From an uncultured Porphyromonadaceae bacterium (lineage in GTDB: Bacteria > Bacteroidota > Bacteroidia > Bacteroidales > Muribaculaceae), in assembly GCA_947178245.1 (NCBI GenBank), contig CAMWXO010000015.1, forward strand, positions 1 to 19,990: a stretch of 19,990 bases of DNA, written 5' to 3'. Position 1 is the stretch's first letter, and each line of letters begins with the position of its first letter. Below, piece after piece: positions 1 to 8,024 of this stretch. Position numbers and translations under genes: made by a program. The notes beneath the pieces are model-generated. The model searched no databases. It saw only the letters and a list, made by a program, of their open reading frames with translations, and was not told the DNA's origin.

Positions 1-618
1 GTTTTCCACTTTGGTCTCGATCGTGAGCGCGGCCCTGGCGGCCGAGACTGAATCCTGCCGCACGAAGACACCCCACTGCGCGATGTGGACCGGATCCACC
101 ACCCGCAGCCTGACATGGCGGTAGATGCCGCAGCCGCTATACCACCGGGAGTTGGGCTGCTCCGCGTTGTCCACCTTCACCTCGATCAGATTCTCGCCCT
201 TACGGAGCCACGGAGTGAGGTCATAGCTGAATGAGGCGTATCCGTAGGGGCGGGTGCCGAGCACGTGCCCGTTGATGCTGACGGTGGAGTTCATATAGGC
301 TCCGTCGAAATCTATATACACTTGCTTCCCGGCATCCGAAGCCGGAAGTGTGAATGTCTTGCTATACCATCCCGTGCCTCCCGGGAGCGCACCCCCTCCG
401 GTGCCTGAAGGATTGTCTTTCGAGAAGTCGCCCTCGATGGCCCAGTCATGGGGCAGATCCACTGTCCGTGACTCCGCGTCGGGCGACCCGAGCGAGAACT
501 TCCAGCCTTTGTCGAAATTTCTTATACGCGAAAAATCCCCTGCCCATGCGCATGAGGCATAGGGCAGGAGAATCATCAATCCTGAAATAATACTTATGAT
601 GTGTAGTCTGAAATGCAT
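1..618 (-). CDS. GH2 beta-galactosidase-type glycoside hydrolase, N-terminal part (cut by left window edge)
   Basis: Only the first 206 codons are present; the frame stays open to base 1, so the catalytic barrel lies outside the window. Residues 1-26 form a signal peptide. The sequence YASC at 20-23 is a weak lipobox and CAWA at 23-26 a possible type I cleavage site, so lipoprotein versus soluble periplasmic export is unresolved. Residues about 30-175 are the GH2 jelly-roll sugar-binding domain, with DLPHDW (54-59), GGTGWYSK (80-87) and the NSRWYSGCGIYRHV signature (156-169), followed by the start of the Ig-like second domain. These motifs are typical of exported Bacteroidota beta-galactosidases. 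The gene lies 76 nt downstream of the GH31 gene with no promoter in the gap, so the two are probably co-transcribed; with a PA14-GH31 partner, galactose removal from xyloglucan-like side chains is a reasonable inference. Specificity cannot be decided from this fragment. Confidence 0.9.
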   Translation of the reverse strand, partial: MHFRLHIISIISGLMILLPYASCAWAGDFSRIRNFDKGWKFSLGSPDAESRTVDLPHDWAIEGDFSKDNPSGTGGGALPGGTGWYSKTFTLPASDAGKQVYIDFDGAYMNSTVSINGHVLGTRPYGYASFSYDLTPWLRKGENLIEVKVDNAEQPNSRWYSGCGIYRHVRLRVVDPVHIAQWGVFVRQDSVSAARAALTIETKVEN

Positions 619-634
619 ATTCGGTCAGTTCATC

Positions 635-658
635 CGTGCGGCATCATCGCGCCGCACG
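635..658 (-). other. Intercistronic hairpin between GH31 and GH2 genes
   Basis: Perfect 8-bp inverted repeat (635-642 with 651-658, 8-nt loop), GC-rich, midway in the 76-nt gap between the GH31 stop and the GH2 start. No T-run follows on the minus strand, so it does not look like an intrinsic terminator. It could be an RNA-processing or stabilising element that sets the ratio of the two enzymes; that role is inference. Confidence 0.5.
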
Positions 659-694
659 ATATTGTGGTAATGGTATGGTGCTCCCGGATGGGAG

Positions 695-3571
695 TCAGAG
701 TCTGATGCGTGTCTCCTTGCCTGTATAGGTCACGCTCTGCCCCTTGGCGTCGCGCGAGAAGCCTGCCGGCGATGTGGGGGAGACCTTCACCACATTGAAA
801 GTGCGCTTCCGGAGAGAGCCGGGGAATGAACCCTGCTGGTCGCCGATGGTCAGCGTGGATGTGGCGTTGTCGTATGACACGGGAATCTTCACGAAGGCAC
901 CTTTCTCATAGTTGTAGTTGGTGTTCTCGTCTTCGTAGAGCGTGAACTTACCGTCAGCTCCCTCATACACGTAGAGCGTAATCTCGTCGGCCGGCTTCTC
1001 GTCTGTCCACTGTATCTGCGGCCCGAAAGGTATGATGGCGCCCGCCTTGACAAAGAGGGGGATGCGGTCGTAGGGAGCATCGACAGTCAGTGTCTCTCCT
1101 CCGGCAGAAACTTTTCTTCCGGTATAGAAATCATACCACTCGGCACCCTTGGGGAAGTAAACCTTGCGTGTGCGCGCTCCGTATTCATACACCGGAGCCA
1201 CGAGCAGCGCCGGGCCGAACATATATTCGTCGCCGATATTGCGCACGGCCTTGTCTGCCGGGAAATCCATCACCAGCGGACGCATCACGGTGTAGTCGTC
1301 GAAGTGGGTCATGCCGGCCATCGAGTAGATATAGGGCATGAGATCGTAGCGCAGGTTGGTGTAATACACCACCGAGTTGTAGGCCGGATGCCCTTCGGGC
1401 GCGATATTGAAGATCTCGCGGTAGGGCCACTGTCCGTGGGCGCGGAAGAGAGGTGCGAAGGCTCCGAACTGATACCAACGTGTGTTGAGCTCGCGCCATT
1501 CCTTGAGGTCGGCGTTTTCGATGCCTTTCTCGTAGAATTCCTTCTGTGCGTTCACATAGCGGTCTTCCACGCAGAATCCGCCTATGTCCATAGTCCACCA
1601 GGGAATGCCGCTTGCGGCGAAGTTAAGACCGGCTGAGATCTGTGCCTTCATGTCTTCCCAGCGTGTGGCGATATCACCGCTCCATGTCGCCGTGGAATAA
1701 CGCTGCTGTCCGGCGAAGCCCGAGCGAGTGAGCAGGAACACGCGCTTGTCGGGATCCACACCGCGCTGGCCGTCGTAGATGGCCTCCGCGTTCATAAGAG
1801 CGTAAGCGTTGAAGTATTTTGTAGAGGGCCCGAGCGCCGTAGGCGTTATGAGGTCTTTTCTATACTGGATGTCGGTGCAGTCGCGGATGTTGGGCTCTGA
1901 TGCGTCCATCCACCATGCGTCGATGCCGAGAGGCATATAGTGGTCGTTCATCTGGCTCCAGAAGAGTTTCCGGGCCTCCGGGTCGTAGGCATCGTAGAAT
2001 GAGCCGAGATAGCCCGGGCCCACCCAGTCGCGTATGCTGTCTTGCACGGGGAGCTTATACATCCATCCGTTCTTGTCAAATTCCTTATAGTGGTCAGTGG
2101 TCACATAGAATTTGGGCCATACCGATATCATCACGTGTCCGTGCATGTCGTGTACGCTGTCTACCATGGCTTTCGGGTCGGGGAAGCGCGCGGGGTCGAA
2201 CTCGTGCGAGCCCCATGAGTCCTGTTTCCAGTGGAGCCAGTCGATCACGATATTGTCGATAGGAATACCGCGGCGGCGGAATTCAGCCATGGTGGAGAGC
2301 ACTTCTTCCTGAGTGTTGTATTTCTCGCGGCTCTGCCAGTAGCCCATGGCCCATTTCGGCATGATCGGGGCCTTGCCGGTGAGCGTGCGGTAGCCCGAGA
2401 TCACCTCATCCATGTTGTCGCCATACACGAAGTAATAGTCGATGCCGTCTTGCATCTCGCCCCACCAGCTCATCTGCATCTGCTCTTCCGGATCGCGCGG
2501 CGAGTAGACGCGGAGACCGCAGTAGGCCACTCCGCCGTTGGGCTCCCATTCAATCTTTATCGGGGTCTTTTTGCCGCCTTCAAGCATTGCCGAGAACTTG
2601 AAGCTGTTCGGGTTCCATGCTGTGCGCCAGCGTTCGGGCACTATTTCCTTGCCGTCGATGAAGACCTTCTGATAGCCTGAATAGTAAAGTATGAAGCGGT
2701 ATTCGCCTGTTTCGGAGGCTTCTATCTCTCCCTCATACGTCACGTGCGAGCCCTGGAAGTTGAAATCCTGCGGAAGATTCACCACGTGGGCGAGATCGCC
2801 GCGGATAAGGTGCTCGAAATAGATGGAGTCCTCACGCTGCACGAGTGTGGGCTCATCGGCATTCGCCGGCGTATAGGTGCCTGTCAGCGCTCCTTCCTTG
2901 CCCTCTTTGTCGTAGAGCTTGAATACGTCTCCGAGCTGGCTGTAGTTGTCGGGATTACCCCAGCGGCAGAGCGAATAGCTGTCCCAGAGTATGCCGTAGT
3001 TGTCGGTGGAGATCACGAAAGGTACGGAAACCTTTGTGTTGTATTGGAAAAGTTCCTCGTTTTTGCCCTTGTAGTTGAATTCGTCGCTCTGGTGCTGACC
3101 GAGGCCGTAGATGCCTTCGTCGTCGCTAAGCGACTCGAATCTCTGCCTTACGGTATAGCCCTTCGTGCCCTCCACTTCGATGGGAGAGAATTCGCGGCCT
3201 CCGTCGGCCTCGGCGAGAATGAGTTTGCCCTCCTTGTCGTAGAACCTGACATCGCCTGTGGCCCGCGATACGCTTGCACGGATGGCGCTCGTGACCACGT
3301 CTACTGTTGAGTCGGATTCCTCTACTTCAAATTTCACGTCACGCTTCTCCTGCAATACTGCCAGAGATGCGTCGTCGGCGAATTTTGAATCGGGAGTGGC
3401 GGATACGCGGATGATTTTGTCTCCGAATACCTGCAGACGCACTTTCCGCACGTCGGTGTCAGACTTCGCGGGGATGGTGACCGTGATGCCGTCGGAGTCC
3501 TTCTTGTAGGAGTTGGAACTGCACGATGCAAGCGTGAGGCCGGCAAGGGCAAGCGCTGTGATGAATTTCAT
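695..3571 (-). CDS. GH31 alpha-glycosidase with PA14 insert, lipoprotein; probable alpha-xylosidase
   Basis: A 958-residue enzyme. The start at 3571 is chosen because it gives a classic lipoprotein signal peptide (lipobox LASC, Cys17) and lies about 40 nt below a promoter; the same frame is open further upstream but only overlaps the regulator's 3' end. Residues about 25-235 are the N-terminal GH31 beta-sandwich, about 235-358 a PA14 insert (with EYRFILYYSGYQKVFIDG), and about 395-745 the catalytic barrel. The nucleophile is Asp556 in WWMDASEPN and the acid/base Asp633 in TWSGDIATRW. C-terminal beta-sandwich domains and a DUF5110-like region follow (YVYEGADGKFTLYEDE). PA14-bearing GH31 enzymes of this layout and length include the alpha-xylosidases Xyl31A of Cellvibrio and the enzyme of the B. 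ovatus xyloglucan locus, which remove non-reducing-end xylose from xyloglucan oligosaccharides. Periplasmic or outer-membrane-anchored action is expected. Alpha-glucosidase activity is the alternative. Confidence 0.93.
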   Translation of the reverse strand: MKFITALALAGLTLASCSSNSYKKDSDGITVTIPAKSDTDVRKVRLQVFGDKIIRVSATPDSKFADDASLAVLQEKRDVKFEVEESDSTVDVVTSAIRASVSRATGDVRFYDKEGKLILAEADGGREFSPIEVEGTKGYTVRQRFESLSDDEGIYGLGQHQSDEFNYKGKNEELFQYNTKVSVPFVISTDNYGILWDSYSLCRWGNPDNYSQLGDVFKLYDKEGKEGALTGTYTPANADEPTLVQREDSIYFEHLIRGDLAHVVNLPQDFNFQGSHVTYEGEIEASETGEYRFILYYSGYQKVFIDGKEIVPERWRTAWNPNSFKFSAMLEGGKKTPIKIEWEPNGGVAYCGLRVYSPRDPEEQMQMSWWGEMQDGIDYYFVYGDNMDEVISGYRTLTGKAPIMPKWAMGYWQSREKYNTQEEVLSTMAEFRRRGIPIDNIVIDWLHWKQDSWGSHEFDPARFPDPKAMVDSVHDMHGHVMISVWPKFYVTTDHYKEFDKNGWMYKLPVQDSIRDWVGPGYLGSFYDAYDPEARKLFWSQMNDHYMPLGIDAWWMDASEPNIRDCTDIQYRKDLITPTALGPSTKYFNAYALMNAEAIYDGQRGVDPDKRVFLLTRSGFAGQQRYSTATWSGDIATRWEDMKAQISAGLNFAASGIPWWTMDIGGFCVEDRYVNAQKEFYEKGIENADLKEWRELNTRWYQFGAFAPLFRAHGQWPYREIFNIAPEGHPAYNSVVYYTNLRYDLMPYIYSMAGMTHFDDYTVMRPLVMDFPADKAVRNIGDEYMFGPALLVAPVYEYGARTRKVYFPKGAEWYDFYTGRKVSAGGETLTVDAPYDRIPLFVKAGAIIPFGPQIQWTDEKPADEITLYVYEGADGKFTLYEDENTNYNYEKGAFVKIPVSYDNATSTLTIGDQQGSFPGSLRKRTFNVVKVSPTSPAGFSRDAKGQSVTYTGKETRIRL

Positions 3572-3609
3572 GGGTTTGTCAGTTTCAGTTGTCGGGTTGT
3601 GTGTGGGTG

Positions 3610-3617
3610 CAAAATTA
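3610..3617 (-). promoter_or_regulatory. Bacteroidota -7 box for the GH31-GH2 transcript
   Basis: The minus strand reads TAATTTTG, a full match to the Bacteroidota -7 consensus TAnnTTTG, ending 38 nt before the GH31 start. No clear -33 TTTG lies 19-21 nt upstream, which fits a promoter that needs an activator such as the neighbouring hybrid two-component regulator. That dependence is inference. Confidence 0.6.
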
Positions 3618-3700
3618 GATAGAATTTTACTCGATAAGGGGAGGTGAATGTTAATAGTAAGGGTGAAATTTGTTATTTTTTTCCTGCGGTGCCACACTGA

Positions 3701-3735
3701 GATAAAAAAATAGCCCCGGATGTAATATCCGGAGC
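3701..3735 (-). terminator. Rho-independent terminator after the hybrid regulator gene
   Basis: On the minus strand a 9-bp stem (3727-3735 with 3713-3721, one G-U pair, 5-nt loop) is followed by TA and seven T's at 3704-3710. It sits 58 nt below the regulator's stop and upstream of the GH31 promoter, so it separates the regulator transcript from the enzyme transcript. Confidence 0.8.
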
Positions 3736-3792
3736 CGTGTGTTTCGGAGCGTGGCGGGAGGCTATGCAGGCTCCCTCCGGGAGGTGACAGGG

Positions 3793-6700
3793 TCAGACTT
3801 CCACGTTGGGCTCTTTCGCTTCGCGCGACTGATAGAGGGATGGAAGTATGCCGAATTCCTCCTTGAAGTATTTCGAGAAGAGTTTGGGCGCATTGAATCC
3901 GGTGCGGTAGGCGATTTCCGAGACGTTGAGCTGGCTCTCGCGCAACATCTGTGCCGCCCGCTTCAGGCGGATGATGCGTATGAACTCTATCGGGGTCTTT
4001 CCGGTGAGCTGCTTTATCTTCTTGTAGAGGCGCACGCGGCTCATTCCGAGATAGTCGCTGAGCTGCTCCACCGTGAGGTCGGAGTTGTCGATATTTTCCG
4101 ACACGTAGTCCATCGCCTTCTCCATCAGTTTCTCGTCGAGCGGAGTTATCTTGATTTCCGCGGGTTCCGGGTCGATGAGGGTGCGGGTGGCGCCTTTGGC
4201 GGCAAGCTCGAGGAATCTCTTCATGCGCAGGCGCAGCACGTCCATATTGAAGGGCTTCGTGATGTAGTCGTCGGCTCCGAGTGTCAGACCTTCGATCTTC
4301 ATTCCCAGGTCGTGCTTGGCGGTGATGATGATGAGGGGTATCGACACTGTCTTGGGGTTCGATCTCAGGTGGCGGCATAGTTCGATGCCGTCGATGCCGG
4401 GCATCATGAGGTCGGTCAGCACCAGGTCGGGCTTATGGCGCTTGATGTCGGATATGGCCCTGTCGCCGTCGGGCGCTGTACGGATGTCGAATTCGTCGGA
4501 GAGCTCGAATTTCAGCATCTCGCGCATGTCGGGATTGTCGTCTACGATGAGAACTTTCGGATTTTTCGACTTCTTGTCGGTCTCCGTGCCGTCCCAGCCT
4601 GTGGCAGCCGCAGCCGCAGCCGCCGTGGTGATCTTGAAATTGTTGGGCACCAGGGAGGGATCCGCATTGCCTGACGCCGCCATGTCCTGCTTGAGGGGCA
4701 ATTCAAATATGAATACGCACCCTTTCGGATTATTGTCTTCCACGCGGATGGAGCCTTTGTGAAGGCGCACATACTCATTGACGAGGCTCAATCCGAGACC
4801 GCTGCCCATATTCTCGTGGGCCTTGCCGTTGTCGTCAGCCTGGAAGAACCTGTCGAAGATATGGGGCTTGTCCTTGTCGGCTATGCCGATGCCGGTGTCG
4901 GCCACGCGTATCACTACTGTAGGCGCGTCGGGCGAGGCGTGCTCCACGGTCACCTCCACCTCTCCGCCCGCAGGGGTGAACTTGAAGGCGTTGCCCAGCA
5001 GATTCATGTAGATCTTCTCCAGTTTGTCATAGTCAAACGGCATCCTGAGCGATTCGGGCACAGCGTGGAATGACAGCTGTATATTCTTGCGGTCGGCCAT
5101 AGCTTCGAAAGCCTGGCAGATGTTGCGTGAGAATTCCACTATATCGCCCTGTTTCGGATTCAGCTGGAGTTCTGACATCTCCGCCTTGCGGAAGTCGAGA
5201 AGCTGATTCACGAGCGTGAGCAGTTTCGTGGCATTGTTCTTCATGAGCTCGAGGCGGCGCTGCTGGCGAGGCTCATGCTCTTCCTTGAGCATTTCATCGA
5301 GCGGAGACACTATCAGCGAGAGCGGAGTGCGAAGATCGTGAGAGACATTGGTGAAGAAGCGGAACTTCATCTGGTTGAGTTCTTCTTGCTTGCGCCGGTT
5401 TTCCTCCTCGCTTTTCTTGCGAAGTCGTTTTTTCTCGCGCAGCGAGAGGATGCGGAATATGAACCATATCAGTGCCACGCCTATGATCACGTAGATGGCT
5501 ATCGCCCAGAATGAAATCCAGAAGGGGGGCGTCACCGTGACGGGAAGTATGGCGGGAATCTCGCTCTCGAAGCCGTCGCTGTTCACGGCCCTGATGAGCA
5601 GGCGGTAGTTGCCTGCCGCGAGATTGGTGTAGCTCACTTCGTGCTGCCCTTCCGGCAGAGTGCGCCATTCGTCGGTGTAGCCCTCGAGCCGGTAGGAATA
5701 GATGGTCTTTTCAGGGAGTGCGTAGTTGTCGCTTGCGAAAGATATGGTGAGCCGGTGTGAGCCGGGGGGCACCGATATGCCGTCGGCTATGCGTCCCGGT
5801 ATCACGGTGTGTCCGTCTACTTTCTCGCCCGGATGTATCAGATTGCCGTCGATATATATGTCGGTGAAGATGACAGTGGGGCGGCTTGTGTTGTAGGCTA
5901 TTTCAGATGGAGTGAATCGGTTCACTCCGTCGAGGCCTCCCACCAGAATCTCTCCAGATGGAAGCTTGGCAAATGATCGCTGGTTGAAGTCGCTGTCCAT
6001 GAGGCCGTCGCGTGTGTCATAATGCCTGATTGAGAAGGAGATGTCGCCGGTAGACTTGTCGTAGTTCACCTTCAGGTTGCTGAAGGCGCGTTCTTCGCTC
6101 ACCCAGAGAGAGCCTTCGTTGTCTTCGGTGAGGCCGAACACTGAGCCGTAGAGCGGCGTGCCGTCGTCCGAGGCCACGTCTGTAGCCCGTCCGTTCTTGC
6201 GGTCTACTACTTTCAGACCCTTTGTGGTGGCCACCCACAGCAGCCCGCGCGAGTCTTCGAGAATCTGGGTGACGCGCCAGTTGTCTGAATCGAATTCCGG
6301 ATAGGCCGACTTCAGGTTGTGGAGCATTCCGTCGGCCGGATCATAAAACGCCACGCCGGGCGTGGATCCGAAATATACCTTGCCGTCTCGTGACGCCAAT
6401 ACCGTCTGGATGTAAGGAAACTGCAGGGCCTTGCCTTCTTCCGGCACTTTCACGGCCTTGCCGGTGCGCGTGTCTATACGGAAAATTCCGTCGCCGAGCG
6501 TTCCTGCCCATATATTGCCTGCGTCATCGGCATCGAGAGCCCATATATAGGCGTGGTCGAGCGGACTGTCGGTAAGCGTCCTCACAAGTTTACCTCCCTG
6601 CACGGTGCGCAGACCGCGGTAGAAGGCTCCCACGTAGAGAGTGCCGTCGAGCGAGCGGGCGAGGGCCGTGATGGCAGTAGGTATCTCGCCTTCGGTCGGG

Positions 6701-7851
6701 TCGGGCACTTGGCGGGTGGTGCCGGTCTCGAGATCCCATAGCCATAGGCCGCGGTTGTCGGTGCCGAGCCATACCTTATCCTTGCCTTCCGGGAGAAGGC
6801 AATTGACGTCGGGAACAGGCTCGGTGAAGAACTTGTGGACGAACTCGTTCTGCATGAGGAGTCCTTTCTTATATGTTCCGAGCCATACGCTTCCCGGGCG
6901 GTCTTCGAGGAAGTCGGTGATGGTGATGTCGTGGGTGAAGCTGCCCTTACGGTCGATGGTGTTGAAATGGAAGCGTCCCGAGCTGTCTTCGTCAATGCGG
7001 ACAAGTCCGTGATTGTCGTGGGCTATCCAGAGGTTTCCGATTTTTGACTGGTAGATGGAGCGTGTGTTTCCCTTGAAATCCGCCTGGGCTATGCGGTCTG
7101 ATATCCACTGGTCGCGCTTTCCGTCGTAGATGTCTACGACCGAGGTGCCATATACCCAGTATCTGTTTTTATTATCGACCGTGAGCAGATAGTCCTGTTT
7201 TCCATATTGTTTGGCATTGGGGCCCGGCTCGGCATGAGCCGTGACTTTCAGTTCGAGCGGATCGATCCATCGCAGGGCCCCGGTCTCGTCTACGAGTACC
7301 GGCGTGGAGCCCTGAAAGGCTATTGCCGCCACTTTCTCTGACGGCAGTCCAGGGCCTGTGACGGCCTCTGCTTTCTTCTCTCCGGGGCGGAGGCGATAGA
7401 ATCCGTTCTCGGTGGCGATCCATAGATTTGAGTGGTCGTCGGCCTTTACTACCGTGGGCAGATCGGCAATGCCGAGCTCGAGCATGACCTGCTCCATGTC
7501 GTCGCGCATGTGGTGGGTGGCCGGGTCATAGATTCCGAATCCGATCTGGGAGTTGAGCCATATCCTTCCCCCTGCGTCTTCGCACATGTCGATGATATAT
7601 TCCCTCACCACCTGCGACGAGTCAGCGTCGGGCACGGGCGCCGGTGTCACGCTGTAGCCGTCGAAGCGCATGAGGCCTGAGGGGGTACCGAGCCATATCA
7701 TACCCGACGAGTGCCTCATTACTTTTGTTATGAGGCGGTTGTAGCGTCCCGGTATCTGACGGAAATCATCTATGTTGGCGTTGGCTCCCCATGCCGTGGA
7801 GACTGCCATGATGATGAGTGCAAATGGAATAATAATCCGTTTCAGGCTCAT
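3793..7851 (-). CDS. Hybrid two-component system regulator (sensor kinase/response regulator, AraC output)
   Basis: A 1352-residue one-protein sensor-regulator (HTCS). Signal peptide/N-terminal anchor 1-22. The periplasmic sensor at about 30-655 carries some 13 propeller-strand repeats of the type GxIWLGTxxGLxRFD (for example 50-64, 320-332, 445-460), consistent with two seven-bladed propellers. A Y_Y_Y domain follows at about 700-772, a membrane segment at about 777-800 and a charged coiled coil at 803-828. HisKA has His838 in FFTNVSHDLRTPLS; the ATPase has N-box NLLGNAFKF (950-958), DTGIGI (985-990) and GSGLGL (1016-1021). The receiver has acidic VDD at 1103-1105, Asp1147 as phospho-acceptor, Thr1177 and Lys1199. 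AraC-type HTH at about 1243-1340. All catalytic residues are present. HTCS proteins bind a glycan fragment in the periplasm and activate the adjacent locus; here the GH31-GH2 genes are the likely targets. An Ala-rich linker (1077-1083) joins kinase and receiver. Confidence 0.95.
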   Translation of the reverse strand: MSLKRIIIPFALIIMAVSTAWGANANIDDFRQIPGRYNRLITKVMRHSSGMIWLGTPSGLMRFDGYSVTPAPVPDADSSQVVREYIIDMCEDAGGRIWLNSQIGFGIYDPATHHMRDDMEQVMLELGIADLPTVVKADDHSNLWIATENGFYRLRPGEKKAEAVTGPGLPSEKVAAIAFQGSTPVLVDETGALRWIDPLELKVTAHAEPGPNAKQYGKQDYLLTVDNKNRYWVYGTSVVDIYDGKRDQWISDRIAQADFKGNTRSIYQSKIGNLWIAHDNHGLVRIDEDSSGRFHFNTIDRKGSFTHDITITDFLEDRPGSVWLGTYKKGLLMQNEFVHKFFTEPVPDVNCLLPEGKDKVWLGTDNRGLWLWDLETGTTRQVPDPTEGEIPTAITALARSLDGTLYVGAFYRGLRTVQGGKLVRTLTDSPLDHAYIWALDADDAGNIWAGTLGDGIFRIDTRTGKAVKVPEEGKALQFPYIQTVLASRDGKVYFGSTPGVAFYDPADGMLHNLKSAYPEFDSDNWRVTQILEDSRGLLWVATTKGLKVVDRKNGRATDVASDDGTPLYGSVFGLTEDNEGSLWVSEERAFSNLKVNYDKSTGDISFSIRHYDTRDGLMDSDFNQRSFAKLPSGEILVGGLDGVNRFTPSEIAYNTSRPTVIFTDIYIDGNLIHPGEKVDGHTVIPGRIADGISVPPGSHRLTISFASDNYALPEKTIYSYRLEGYTDEWRTLPEGQHEVSYTNLAAGNYRLLIRAVNSDGFESEIPAILPVTVTPPFWISFWAIAIYVIIGVALIWFIFRILSLREKKRLRKKSEEENRRKQEELNQMKFRFFTNVSHDLRTPLSLIVSPLDEMLKEEHEPRQQRRLELMKNNATKLLTLVNQLLDFRKAEMSELQLNPKQGDIVEFSRNICQAFEAMADRKNIQLSFHAVPESLRMPFDYDKLEKIYMNLLGNAFKFTPAGGEVEVTVEHASPDAPTVVIRVADTGIGIADKDKPHIFDRFFQADDNGKAHENMGSGLGLSLVNEYVRLHKGSIRVEDNNPKGCVFIFELPLKQDMAASGNADPSLVPNNFKITTAAAAAAATGWDGTETDKKSKNPKVLIVDDNPDMREMLKFELSDEFDIRTAPDGDRAISDIKRHKPDLVLTDLMMPGIDGIELCRHLRSNPKTVSIPLIIITAKHDLGMKIEGLTLGADDYITKPFNMDVLRLRMKRFLELAAKGATRTLIDPEPAEIKITPLDEKLMEKAMDYVSENIDNSDLTVEQLSDYLGMSRVRLYKKIKQLTGKTPIEFIRIIRLKRAAQMLRESQLNVSEIAYRTGFNAPKLFSKYFKEEFGILPSLYQSREAKEPNVEV

Positions 7852-7879
7852 GAATATGGATGGTTTAAGGTTGGAAGTG

Positions 7880-7910
7880 CAAAATAAATGAAAGTATTTG
7901 AGATTTCCAA
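7880..7910 (-). promoter_or_regulatory. Probable promoter of the hybrid regulator gene
   Basis: The minus strand shows TTG (7908-7910), a 20-nt spacer and TTATTTTG (7880-7887), one mismatch from the Bacteroidota consensus. The -7 box ends 28 nt upstream of the regulator's ATG. The surrounding 7852-7960 stretch is AT-rich and has no other visible gene. Confidence 0.5.
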
Positions 7911-7969
7911 CTTTTTAAAGTTTTTTTAAAGATTATTGCTTCCGTAAGGCGTATTTAAAAGCAGGCGGC

Positions 7970-8000
7970 CCGACGGAAGGCGCGAAATGCGCTCCGTCGG
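7970..8000 (-). terminator. Hairpin terminator after the carbohydrate-binding lipoprotein gene
   Basis: Perfect outer 8-bp inverted repeat (7970-7977 with 7993-8000) enclosing a nested GCGC/GCGC stem (7980-7983 with 7989-7992), 24 nt below the stop of the minus-strand lipoprotein gene. On the minus strand it is followed after about 10 nt by TTTTAAA. The T-run is offset, so it may be a weaker terminator or an mRNA 3'-end stabiliser. Confidence 0.55.
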
Positions 8001-8024
8001 TCCGGTCTCTGCGTTTGGGTATGT

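Noticed and set aside
2744..3310. 188-codon plus-strand frame inside the GH31 gene
   Set aside because: Antisense to well-supported GH31 coding sequence; its composition is that of a mirror frame of GC-rich codons and it has no recognisable domain or promoter.
3736..3792. Imperfect GC-rich inverted repeats just below the HTCS stop
   Set aside because: Arms have mismatches or are only 5 bp, with no T-run; the terminator at 3701-3735 explains the 3' end.
3572..4378. The GH31 reading frame stays open about 270 codons upstream of the chosen start
   Set aside because: This stretch overlaps the receiver and HTH coding part of the regulator on the same strand, is Arg/His-rich without domain features, and passes through a terminator and promoter; the lipoprotein start at 3571 is far better.
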